Source of the DNA: Ligustrum vulgare
Lineage: Eukaryota > Streptophyta > Magnoliopsida > Lamiales > Oleaceae
Assembly: GCA_963555705.1 (NCBI GenBank)
Contig: OY743169.1
Coordinates: forward strand, 44,380,124 to 44,444,123
Length of the DNA stretch: 64,000 nt
Direction: 5' to 3'
Both the position numbers and the translations under genes were made by a program. Under the pieces are notes generated by a model, which had not been told where the DNA came from, ran no database searches, and saw only the letters and a list, made by a program, of their open reading frames with translations. Shown here piece after piece: positions 24,378-33,213 of the stretch (the first letter of the stretch is position 1; the number at the start of each line of letters is the position of its first letter).

Positions 24378-25095
24378 TTTCATAAAAACATAAGATATAC
24401 TTACTTGTCATAAAAACATACTTACTTTTCATAAAAACATAAGGTGTATTTACCTTTCATAAAAACATACTTACTTTTCATAAAAACATAAGATATACTT
24501 ACTTGTCATAAAAACATACTTACTTTTCATAAAAACATAAGGTGTATTTACCTTTCATAAAAACATACTTACTTTTCATAAAAACATAAGATATACTTAC
24601 TTGTCATAAAAACATACTTACTTTTCATAAAAACATAAGGTGTATTTACCTTTCATAAAAACATACTTACTTTTCATAAAAACATAAGATATACTTACTT
24701 GTCATAAAAACATACTTACTTTTCATAAAAACATAAGGTGTATTTACCTTTCATAAAAACATACTTACTTTTCATAAAAACATAAGATATACTTACTTGT
24801 CATAAAAACATACTTACTTTTCATAAAAACATAAGATATACTTACTTGTCATAAAAACATACTTACTTTTCATAAAAACATAAGGTGTATTTACCTTTCA
24901 TAAAAACATACTTACTTTTCATAAAAACATAAGATATACTTACTTGTCATAAAAACATACTTACTTTTCATAAAAACATAAGATATACTTACTTGTCATA
25001 AAAACATACTTACTTTTCATAAAAACATAAGGTGTATTTACCTTTCATAAAAACATACTTACTTTTCATAAAAACATAAGATATACTTACCTTTT
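24378..25095. repeat. Tandem array in element A LTR (CATAAAAACATA units)
   Basis: Alternating units TTTCATAAAAACATAAGATA, TACTTACTTGTCATAAAAAC and AAGGTGTATTTACC repeat for about 700 bp. The basic half-unit is about 25 bp and the higher-order unit about 100 bp. The same array is in the right LTR at about 31374-32090. Confidence 0.95.
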
Positions 25096-25317
25096 AAAAG
25101 ATTAAAATGAAGTGTAGTAGTAAATGGACCAAAACTTTCTTGACCACCTTGAATTTCTCTTACTTGTGGATTTTGTCAAGAGATTGGAAATAAGTGTATA
25201 TGTGTAGAGTTGTGTGTAAAAGAGATGGGTTTAAATAGATGTATAAAGTTGGCATATTGTAAACATAATCATTCAATTCTATTAATTTTAACACATCATT
25301 TTCTTAAAGTAAAGCAC

Positions 25318-25850
25318 CATTCATATACTTTTCCATATTTATACAAATATTATGCTCGTCATGATTACATATAATGGAGTCTTATCAACCATTCATATAC
25401 TTTTCCATATTTATACAAATATTATGCTCTTCATGATTACATATAATGGAGTCTTATCAACCATTCATATACTTTTCCATATTTATACAAATATTATGCT
25501 CTTCATGATTACATATAATGGAATCTTATCAACCATTCATATACTTTTCCATATTTATACAAATATTATGCTCTTCATGATTACATATAATGGAATCTTA
25601 TCAACCATTCATATACTTTTCCATATTTATACAAATATTATGCTCTTCATGATTACATATAATGGAGTCTATAATTCATTCATATACTTTTCCATATTTA
25701 TACAAATATTATGCTCTTCATGATTACATATAATGGAGTATATAATTCATTCATATACTTTTCCATATTTATACAAATATTATGCTCTTCATGATTACAT
25801 ATAATGGAGTATATAATTCATTCATATACTTTTCCATATTTATTAAATTA
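25318..25850. repeat. 72-bp tandem array in element A LTR
   Basis: ATTCATATACTTTTCCATAT recurs every 72 bp for about seven copies; the copy in the right LTR is at about 32314-32846. Because 72 is divisible by three, one frame stays open (25352-25723) and simulates a repetitive protein; I do not regard it as a gene. Confidence 0.95.
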
Positions 25851-26173
25851 AGATTCTCATAATTATTATATATAATGGAACCTCTCATGCTTGCATATAT
25901 TTTCTTAATTTCAATAATAAAAATAATTTTTGTGTAAATAAATATTGGGATAACATTGAATTAAGTACTTGGACTTAATATACTTTAAATCAAGAGAATG
26001 GAGATATTTTTAGAAATTCGGAATTTAATTTAAAATCGAACGATCTCGATTATTTCTTGACTTGGCTATACGAATACGTCGTGGCGTTAACTTAATAAAA
26101 ATGGGTGAAATAGTAGCGACACGATTTTCTATTAAAATAATTATTAATCGCGTAAAAATTATTGGTCGCTACA

Positions 26174-26195
26174 AACTTACCCCCTTAAAATAATT
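26174..26195 (-). other. Polypurine tract of element A
   Basis: On the minus strand, ATTTTAAGGGGGTAAGTT directly precedes the LTR start TGTAGCGACC. It is the expected plus-strand primer site and sets the sense orientation to minus. Confidence 0.8.
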
Positions 26196-26334
26196 TCGTC
26201 CTCGAAATTAAACTTACTTGATCTTATGATTTCTGAACACTTAATCAGAATCTCTTCTTCTTCTTATGTAGCATCATCGCTACCATATTTAACCCAACCA
26301 TATTTAACCCATTGGACTTTGACTAAATGCATCA
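26185..26334 (-). pseudogene. Chromovirus integrase C-terminal chromodomain tail
   Basis: Minus-strand translation reads MHLVKVQWVKYG, then WVKYGSDDAT, a TAA stop, EEEEILIKCSEIIR and KFNFEDEIILRG followed by a stop immediately before the PPT. The V-K-V-Q-W / G-x-x-D-A-T-x-E-x-E pattern is the chromodomain end of chromovirus integrases (Tekay/Del style), and NFEDEI is their common C-terminus. A 15-bp duplication doubles WVKYG and one codon is a stop, so it is non-functional. It ties the element to chromoviruses. Confidence 0.8.
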
Positions 26335-27050
26335 ATTTGTTTTCTTAAGACATGAACTTTTCTATCAATAATAGACATATGTCTACTCATAAATTCTTCT
26401 GAATCAAAATGAAAATTCCCAATCGTATGTGATATTTCATCATATCTTGTAGTACTCATGTAACCTGTCACTTATCATCGTATCATGTAACCTCAAATAT
26501 TCGTATTAATATCTCTAAAATTTCAATAAATCTTTACTAACATATCATACCATAATAATTTGTCATTTCTTCTTATCACCAAATATCCCAAAATAATTAA
26601 AACGATTACCTGAATATTCTCTATGTAATATACCCAAACATGTTATTCACATATCAACATAATCATCAGTTTATCTTTCCAATATTTGTAACCCAAAATT
26701 TCTGCAAAATTCAATAAACAAATATCTCCCAAATAATTAAAATTCTTAACTCAAATATCATAACATTTCCCGTAAGGTATTCCTTTCACTTGCACAAACT
26801 TATTAATCCTGATTCAATACAGTCCTTATTTCACTTTCACGTATCCCCGTATTATTTCTATACCTTGATTATTATATCAAAATATCAGTACCCAAAATCC
26901 AAGAAAATATTCCATATCTCAAATCCCGTCATCATCAAATCTTCCTTTTATCAAGAAAGTAAACGGCGCATAACTCTTGTTCCCTCTTTTCCATTATTCT
27001 ATTCCGCGCTTTCTTGCTGGAATCAATATCACGCGGATTCCCTCCGATCC
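26335..27050. other. AT-rich leader between chromodomain tail and first cargo gene
   Basis: No recognisable protein or repeat in either strand. An upstream in-frame extension of the first cargo gene (from 26790) is open but of low complexity and unlike the following protein, so I treat it as non-coding. Confidence 0.4.
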
Positions 27051-27054
27051 TTAA

Positions 27055-27067
27055 TGCTTTTAAATAG
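27055..27067 (+). promoter_or_regulatory. Candidate TATA element of cargo gene 1
   Basis: GCTTTTAAATAG lies about 38 bases before the ATG at 27102. The near-identical GGCTTTAAATAGCC lies upstream of cargo gene 2. The similarity of the two suggests separate promoters; this is inference. Confidence 0.35.
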
Positions 27068-27101
27068 TTCATGCTGGGAAGAGGTTAGATCCATCAAAAA
27101 C

Positions 27102-27653
27102 ATGGATATCATTCTTACAAACATTCGCAAGTATTATTCCAGTCTTCCAATGAATGATCTGAGGAAAATTTATCGAATAAGACTCGAAAGATTGAGGTTG
27201 CTGATGGCTCATGGTGTTTCAGAAGATGTTCGCTGGTTGATCGAAGGAAAGGTTCGACTATCTGGTGAATTACCTATGACATTTCCAAAGCACATGCCTG
27301 GTTTAGGAAAAAGCACCTTCGCAAAGAAACGAAGAGCAAAAAGGCTGAATGGTTGCTACAAATGTGCTCGTTGGAACTGTGATACTCGTTGCAAAACAGT
27401 AGGATATTCTTCTACTAATCGGGATGATAAAATCAAATTCATAAAGGGTGGACTGAGTAAGGAGTCTTTGGATGATATTCGACTGACTCTTGAGACGCAC
27501 CCAAGTGGTTATGTGCAACGTGAACTTCTCTCCTTATACGCTCAGTTTAACGAGGACAAAAATCGTTATAGTCTCCAAAATATAATAGCAAAAGATCCTG
27601 TTTGCCAGTCTGTTTTACAAAATGAGGCTTCTGGAAGTTCAACAATGATATAA
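27102..27653 (+). CDS. Cargo gene 1: small basic protein with Cys cluster, unknown function
   Basis: An intact intronless frame of 183 residues. I chose ATG 27102 (context AAAACATGG) because conserved-looking sequence begins there; the frame is open upstream to 26790. Residues 1-50 are helical and rich in Arg/Lys/Leu. 51-73 is Gly/Pro-rich. 74-81 is a basic block (AKKRRAKR), followed by C85-x2-C88-x4-C93-x3-C97, a candidate zinc-binding knuckle that is not the CCHC of retroviral Gag. 98-183 is hydrophilic. I do not recognise a family. The order basic block then four Cys then F-I-K-G-G recalls small nucleic-acid-binding Cys-rich proteins of some plant RNA viruses, but that is a visual impression only. 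It sits 296 bp upstream of the LOG gene, same strand, inside element A. A nucleic-acid-binding role is inferred from composition. Confidence 0.65.
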   Translation: MDIILTNIRKYYSSLPMNDLRKIYRIRLERLRLLMAHGVSEDVRWLIEGKVRLSGELPMTFPKHMPGLGKSTFAKKRRAKRLNGCYKCARWNCDTRCKTVGYSSTNRDDKIKFIKGGLSKESLDDIRLTLETHPSGYVQRELLSLYAQFNEDKNRYSLQNIIAKDPVCQSVLQNEASGSSTMI

Positions 27654-27862
27654 GGTAAATCTCTTGATACACATTTAAAATATTTTGCTGTTTTCTTTCA
27701 CGCGTTTTGGAAATAAAATATATTTTCCTTTCTCGAGTTTTGATAAAGCTGGAAATAAATCACCGAAAGGTGATATCTTTGGTAAAACAGTCAAAAGTTG
27801 GCCGATTTTGACAAAAGTAAATCTTTACTTTTTCATAATCAATCAAAAACAGTAAATTTTTC

Positions 27863-27875
27863 CGGCTTTAAATAG
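27863..27875 (+). promoter_or_regulatory. Candidate TATA element of the LOG cargo gene
   Basis: GGCTTTAAATAGCC lies about 80 bases before the ATG at 27950. A pyrimidine-rich leader (TCTTCTTCGTAAGTTTTCTC) follows. Inferred only. Confidence 0.4.
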
Positions 27876-27949
27876 CCAAACATATTTCATAGTTCAGGCA
27901 TCCCAAAATCACATCTTCTTCGTAAGTTTTCTCTTCTATACTATCAAAG

Positions 27950-28603
27950 ATGGAAGCACCAAAACTTCGACAGATCAAAACTATTTGTGTATTTTGTGGA
28001 TCAAAAGTGGGGAAAGGCTTCAGTTATCTAGAAGCGGCCGTAGATCTTGGAAAGAAACTGGGGGAAAAAGGTATCACTCTTGTGTATGGGGGTGGTAGCA
28101 GTGGTCTAATGGGTTGTGTTTCCCAATCTGCTCTTGCAGAGAAATCAAAAGTAATCGGTGTCATACCTGTCCCTTTGGTAGATGTTGCAGGAAAAACACG
28201 AGGGCATGAAGTTCAAACCTTATCCATCCATGAACGCATAACTTGTATGCTATATGGTTCTGATGCCTTTATAGCCCTGCCCGGAGGTTTTGGTACCTTA
28301 GAAGAAATCTTTAACATTACCTCGTGGGCTCAACTAGATCTCCATACTAAGCCTATTGGGCTTCTGAATGTTAACAATTTCTTTGATGGCTTGTTAACCT
28401 TTCTTGATTATGCTGTGGAACAGGGATTCATCTCTCCATTTTCCAGAAGGCTCCTTATTTCTGCTCCTACTATTGATGAACTACTGGATAAGCTGCAGTC
28501 ATATATCTCAATACAAGATCCAGCAGGGGTTAAGATAGATTGGTCGCAAGGAAGGGGAATCAAGCGAAAATGGAGTCCGGTTAATGTAAACTTAACTTTA
28601 TGA
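27950..28603 (+). CDS. LOG: Cargo gene 2: LONELY GUY-type cytokinin riboside 5'-monophosphate phosphoribohydrolase
   Basis: An intact intronless frame of 217 residues, the normal length for LOG proteins. LOG enzymes release active cytokinin bases from riboside 5'-monophosphates in one step, in cytosol or nucleus. Motifs: CVFCGS (13-18), a nucleotide-binding G47-G-G-S-S-G-L-M-G55, catalytic-site Arg R96 in IHERITCM, and PGGFGTLEE (111-119), the lysine-decarboxylase-like signature with its catalytic Glu. TSWAQL, KPIGLLN and GFISP follow as in the family. Deviations: GGGSSG for the usual GGGSVG, PGGF for PGGY, and a Lys/Arg-rich tail (GRGIKRKW). Plant LOG genes normally have several introns, so this looks like an mRNA-derived copy, yet it is quite divergent and still open, which suggests past selection. 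It lies in element A, antisense to the element. Confidence 0.9.
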   Translation: MEAPKLRQIKTICVFCGSKVGKGFSYLEAAVDLGKKLGEKGITLVYGGGSSGLMGCVSQSALAEKSKVIGVIPVPLVDVAGKTRGHEVQTLSIHERITCMLYGSDAFIALPGGFGTLEEIFNITSWAQLDLHTKPIGLLNVNNFFDGLLTFLDYAVEQGFISPFSRRLLISAPTIDELLDKLQSYISIQDPAGVKIDWSQGRGIKRKWSPVNVNLTL

Positions 28604-28608
28604 ATCTT

Positions 28609-28860
28609 AGAATAGGTGGGGGTAGAGTACGGAGTATTCTTACTCTCGAGACACCCCTCTAATTTCCTAGGATTTCCTTAATGTTTAAATCTTGTGTGTA
28701 CCTCAAAGGTTCCAGGTGGTAGATTACGGAGTATTCTTACTCTCGAAACACACCTCTTTGAAGGTTTCTTTATTTCCTCAAAAGGTCAGAGGTGGTAGGA
28801 TACGGCTACTCCGGAAACACATCTCTCAATTTGAGGAATTTCCCATGTTGCTTTCTTTTG
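28609..28860 (+). repeat. Three tandem stem-loop repeats downstream of LOG
   Basis: About 80-bp units start near 28613, 28705 and 28785. Each opens with AGGTGG(T/G), has TACGGAGTA or TACGGCTACT in the middle, closes with ACACCCCTCT, ACACACCTCT or ACACATCTCT, and is followed by a pyrimidine-rich tail ending ATTTCC. The opening and closing arms can pair in each unit, and an inner AGAGTA/TACTCT pair is visible in the first. They may form the 3' UTR of the LOG transcript. Confidence 0.75.
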
Positions 28861-28963
28861 CTTTTGCGTGTTTCATGTATTTCTTTCCAGTGTGACTCTT
28901 GTGTGTTCTCCTTACGAGAAAATAATAATATCTCTGTTATCATCTACTAAATCTCGTTTGTGA
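28861..28963. terminator. Possible 3' end region of the LOG transcript
   Basis: T-rich and TGTG-rich sequence followed by AAAATAATAATATC (28919-28932) could serve as polyadenylation signals. This rests on composition only. Confidence 0.3.
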
Positions 28964-30594
28964 TGTAAATGAATTTGCATGTCTAACCTCAATTCTCTTA
29001 GTGATTGCATACCATACTATGCTCTTAATTCCAAACGATAAAATTCTAGGCAGAGTTTCCTTTGAAATTTGGACTTATTCAAACCGTAAGCATACTTCAT
29101 AACTCACAATAATAAATAATTCCACATTTGATCACAACGATCTAAAAATTGACCACAATTTCATCAAACTTCAATATCATAAAAAAATATTCCAGAAAAT
29201 CAATTCATAATTCCTCAACATAGAAATTTCAAATCATAGTCGTCAATATCACAATATCACTTCCTTCAATACCTTAATTGGCTCAAAAGATTACTCATAC
29301 TTATATTTATAAGTCATAAATCATATTCCCAAAATTTAATCACAAGGCCAAAGTTCATAATAAATTTCTCTTCAATATAGAGGCATAATTCACTTACTCA
29401 ACATAATAGCCATTACTTAATTCCCAATAACCAAATCTTTAAATCTCTAACTTCATAATGCTTCTCATAAAAGTCTCATTAAAATCATATCACTTATAAT
29501 CTTAACATCTCATAAAACTTCATAAAATTGGCTCGCTATTTCTCATTAAATCTAAATGATAGATAATCTGAACATATTTCTAATCATTTCTGTTGACTTC
29601 TTATACTTAGTGCCATGTCTAAAATCAATTATGCAAAGTCCATTTAAGGTTCATCATTTCTAAACTCGAGGACAACAATTATTTTGAAAATCATTCTTAA
29701 GTCATATTATTCCCATTATGCTCAACACCCGTTCTCTTTCTTTCTTTCCGAATTTTTTTCAGAATTGAAACTTGAAGAGTGGTACCAATAATCATCCACA
29801 GTTTTTCCTTGCTTTTAAGCAAAGGTAGTGATAAAGGGATAAATTATTGAACCGAAAATTGAAACTTGAAGAGGAAGTACTAATAACCATCCACAGTTTT
29901 TCCCTTGTTTTTACACAAAGGTAGTGATAAAGGGATAAATTATTGTACAAATTCATTATTAATTTTGTTTGTTTAATATATTATTCCATATATTTTTTGG
30001 CAAAAGTTACGAACCAACTTATTTTTCTAATTTAGTCAGTCTTACTAAGCTTAATATGAACCAAAATTCATATCAATATCCTCTATGTCTCATGATTCTA
30101 CATAAAAAGGAATAAATTAAAATTCAGGCTTCTATCAATTCATATCATACTCAACATGTATATTTCACTTAAAGATTCATAACATATGAAGATTTCATAC
30201 TTAACATGTCTTAATAAAATCGTAAATGACTTGCAAAGCATATAACATACCTGGTTCGAGGAATCAATACGTGGAGAGTGACATAGTAGAGTGATGAGTT
30301 AAAATATTTCATATAATCTTATTTTCCTTTAATCAACAATAATTTAATGTGGTTGTATCCAAATCAACATTTTCTTGAATCATAATTCCTAATTAATCAC
30401 AGTCTTCAAAACAAATCCAATATCGATATAGTAATTATCTCCCCATCAATAATTAATAACTTAACCCAAATAAAATTTATCGTCAAATCTTATTTTTCCT
30501 TTAGTCCCCGAACTTCTAGAAATTTATCAAAGACATCAATATAAACATCATATCACTAACTAATTATATTCCATAAAATTTTCAGGACATTACA
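28964..30594 (-). mobile_element. Second, different LTR-like relic inside element A
   Basis: The right end ACATTACA (30594), read on the minus strand as TGTAATGTCC, directly follows AAGCAAGGGAGTT, a polypurine tract, and a short pol tail. The left end TGTGATGT (28964) would be its partner. Internal text (GGCAGAGTTTCC near 29050) resembles the solo LTR at 8066 (GGCAGAGTCTCC). It is therefore a 3' LTR-like piece of another chromovirus fused into the interior of element A. It includes an approximately 95-bp tandem duplication at 29760-29945. No gene. Confidence 0.5.
29760..29945. repeat. Tandem duplication, unit about 95 bp
   Basis: ATTGAAACTTGAAGAG...GTAGTGATAAAGGGATAAATTATTG occurs twice in succession with minor differences. 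Confidence 0.85.
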
Positions 30595-30645
30595 AACTCC
30601 CTTGCTTAAAATGAATTTTGTCCTTGAAATTCGCACATCAAATTT
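30595..30645 (-). pseudogene. Chromovirus pol C-terminal tail and PPT (second copy)
   Basis: On the minus strand NFKDKIHFKQGSL and a stop sit directly before TGTAATGTCC, the same arrangement as NFEDEIILRG before the element A LTR. Only the extreme end is visible. Confidence 0.5.
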
Positions 30646-30840
30646 CATCATGCTTTTCAAAATCATAACCATACTTGACATGTGAAAATTCAACTTTTTT
30701 TTTTTTTATAATGAATAGTGATTTCGTTCACTGTTCATCATGAATAGCACGTCGTTTTACTGTTCACGTGAATAGTGATTTTTTTTTTTTTTTTTTTAAA
30801 GAAATAAAATTTCAAAAATCTACAGAATCGTTTTTAAAAC
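30646..30840. other. Untranslated leader of element A
   Basis: T/A homopolymers surround inverted copies of GAATAGTGA and TCACTGTTCA (30712-30780), typical of retrotransposon leaders. Confidence 0.4.
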
Positions 30841-30859
30841 TCTTTGCTCTGATACCAAC
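30841..30859 (-). other. Primer-binding site of element A
   Basis: On the minus strand GTTGGTATCAGAGCAAAG directly follows the right LTR end (…GGTCGTCACA). It is complementary to the 3' end of initiator Met tRNA and fixes the sense direction as minus. Confidence 0.85.
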
Positions 30860-33169
30860 TGTGACGACCCGAATTCTCTTACCATTCGAGTGCCACAAAA
30901 AATGACTCATATCATATTATCGAGACTTAAATAGTAATGTAAAATTATTCAAAAGAATAATTAGAATCCCATAATTTTATTTTTGAATAAAAATAGAACA
31001 TAATTTTCTTACATAAAGTTCAACATAATTATCTCATCAATCTTAACCACTTTTGCCACTTCCATGTTGACCGCCTCGAACCTTCAATTATCTGAAAATG
31101 GTAAATATCGTGGAGTGAGATTTATAAAATCCCAGTAAGTATACCAAGCATAAATTTTCTTTTGAAAGCATATGGATCATTTTCATCATAACATAGGATA
31201 GGATTGAAATATTCATAAACATAGGGAGACACAAGAATTTTACCGAACTTAAATGGCAAGAATTCTTATGTGTAGCGCTACTAAACTCCGGTCCCCTTAG
31301 TATAATCATAAACATATCATATGGAACCCATAACAATCTTGTGAGATTGATTTCATAGCAATGATCCAAACATTTTCATAAAAACATAAGATATACTTAC
31401 TTGTCATAAAAACATACTTACTTTTCATAAAAACATAAGGTGTATTTACCTTTCATAAAAACATACTTACTTTTCATAAAAACATAAGATATACTTACTT
31501 GTCATAAAAACATACTTACTTTTCATAAAAACATAAGGTGTATTTACCTTTCATAAAAACATACTTACTTTTCATAAAAACATAAGATATACTTACTTGT
31601 CATAAAAACATACTTACTTTTCATAAAAACATAAGGTGTATTTACCTTTCATAAAAACATACTTACTTTTCATAAAAACATAAGATATACTTACTTGTCA
31701 TAAAAACATACTTACTTTTCATAAAAACATAAGGTGTATTTACCTTTCATAAAAACATACTTACTTTTCATAAAAACATAAGATATACTTACTTGTCATA
31801 AAAACATACTTACTTTTCATAAAAACATAAGATATACTTACTTGTCATAAAAACATACTTACTTTTCATAAAAACATAAGGTGTATTTACCTTTCATAAA
31901 AACATACTTACTTTTCATAAAAACATAAGATATACTTACTTGTCATAAAAACATACTTACTTTTCATAAAAACATAAGATATACTTACTTGTCATAAAAA
32001 CATACTTACTTTTCATAAAAACATAAGGTGTATTTACCTTTCATAAAAACATACTTACTTTTCATAAAAACATAAGATATACTTACCTTTTAAAAGATTA
32101 AAATGAAGTGTAGTAGTAAATGGACCAAAACTTTCTTGACCACCTTGAATTTCTCTTACTTGTGGATTTTGTCAAGAGATTGGAAATAAGTGTATATGTG
32201 TAGAGTTGTGTGTAAAAGAGATGGGTTTAAATAGATGTATAAAGTTGGCATATTGTAAACATAATCATTCAATTCTATTAATTTTAACACATCATTTTCT
32301 TAAAGTAAAGCACCATTCATATACTTTTCCATATTTATACAAATATTATGCTCGTCATGATTACATATAATGGAGTCTTATCAACCATTCATATACTTTT
32401 CCATATTTATACAAATATTATGCTCTTCATGATTACATATAATGGAGTCTTATCAACCATTCATATACTTTTCCATATTTATACAAATATTATGCTCTTC
32501 ATGATTACATATAATGGAATCTTATCAACCATTCATATACTTTTCCATATTTATACAAATATTATGCTCTTCATGATTACATATAATGGAATCTTATCAA
32601 CCATTCATATACTTTTCCATATTTATACAAATATTATGCTCTTCATGATTACATATAATGGAGTCTATAATTCATTCATATACTTTTCCATATTTATACA
32701 AATATTATGCTCTTCATGATTACATATAATGGAGTATATAATTCATTCATATACTTTTCCATATTTATACAAATATTATGCTCTTCATGATTACATATAA
32801 TGGAGTATATAATTCATTCATATACTTTTCCATATTTATTAAATTAAGATTCTCATAATTATTATATATAATGGAACCTCTCATGCTTGCATATATTTTC
32901 TTAATTTCAATAATAAAAATAATTTTTGTTTAAATAAATATTGGGATAACATTGAATTAAGTACTTGGACTTAATATACTTTAAATCAAGAGAATGGAGA
33001 TATTTTTAGAAATTCGGAATTTAATTTAAAATCGAACGATCTCGATTATTTCTTGACTTGGCTATACGAATACGTCGTGGCGTTAACTTAATAAAAATGG
33101 GTGAAATAGTAGCGACACGATTTTCTATTAAAATAATTATTAATCGCGTAAAAATTATTGGTCGCTACA
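30860..33169 (-). repeat. Element A right LTR (5' LTR in sense orientation)
   Basis: Same length (2310 bp) and borders as the left LTR, with both tandem arrays present. I noted one mismatch at 32930. Confidence 0.95.
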
Positions 33170-33173
33170 GTTC

Positions 33174-33213
33174 AACAAATTGTTAATATTCTTAGAAAAT
33201 TGCACATCAATAT
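33174..33213 (+). pseudogene. Athila-like gag fragment between elements A and B
   Basis: It reads QIVNILRKLHINI, which joins NKAKQF on the left of element A to PFLEAITHIAGYAKLLKK on the right of element B. Together they form the usual end of Athila Gag leading to the protease. Confidence 0.85.

Larger units (their letters stand above)
23864..26173 (-). repeat. Element A left LTR (3' LTR in sense orientation)
   Basis: Its borders are TGTGACGACCCGAATTC and GGTCGCTACA. It matches the right LTR with an offset of 6996 over every part I compared; the one mismatch noted is G at 25934 against T at 32930. It contains two tandem arrays. Confidence 0.95.
23864..33169 (-). mobile_element. Element A: young chromovirus-derived LTR retrotransposon carrying two cargo genes
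   Basis: Two 2310-bp LTRs (23864-26173, 30860-33169) flank 4686 bp. GTTC is duplicated at 23860-23863 and 33170-33173 (AGTTC if the terminal A is shared). A PBS matching initiator Met tRNA lies next to the right LTR on the minus strand and a PPT next to the left LTR, so the sense strand is minus. The interior lacks gag, protease, RT and integrase core; only a chromodomain tail remains (26185-26334). In their place are two plus-strand intact genes (27102-27653, 27950-28603), stem-loop repeats and a second LTR-like relic (28964-30594). It interrupts the Athila-like gag. It must have been moved by enzymes from another element. Confidence 0.9.

Noticed and set aside
25352..25723. Open frame of repeated 24-residue units (also 32348-32719)
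   Set aside because: Produced by a 72-bp tandem array inside the LTR; the period is divisible by three, so the frame stays open by chance. Not a gene.
23864..26173. Elements with repeated spacers as a possible CRISPR-like array (24378-25095)
   Set aside because: Units are contiguous tandem repeats without unique spacers, in a plant genome.
26790..27101. N-terminal extension of cargo gene 1
   Set aside because: Open but of low complexity and unlike the rest. The ATG at 27102 has a better context and a TATA-like motif at the right distance.
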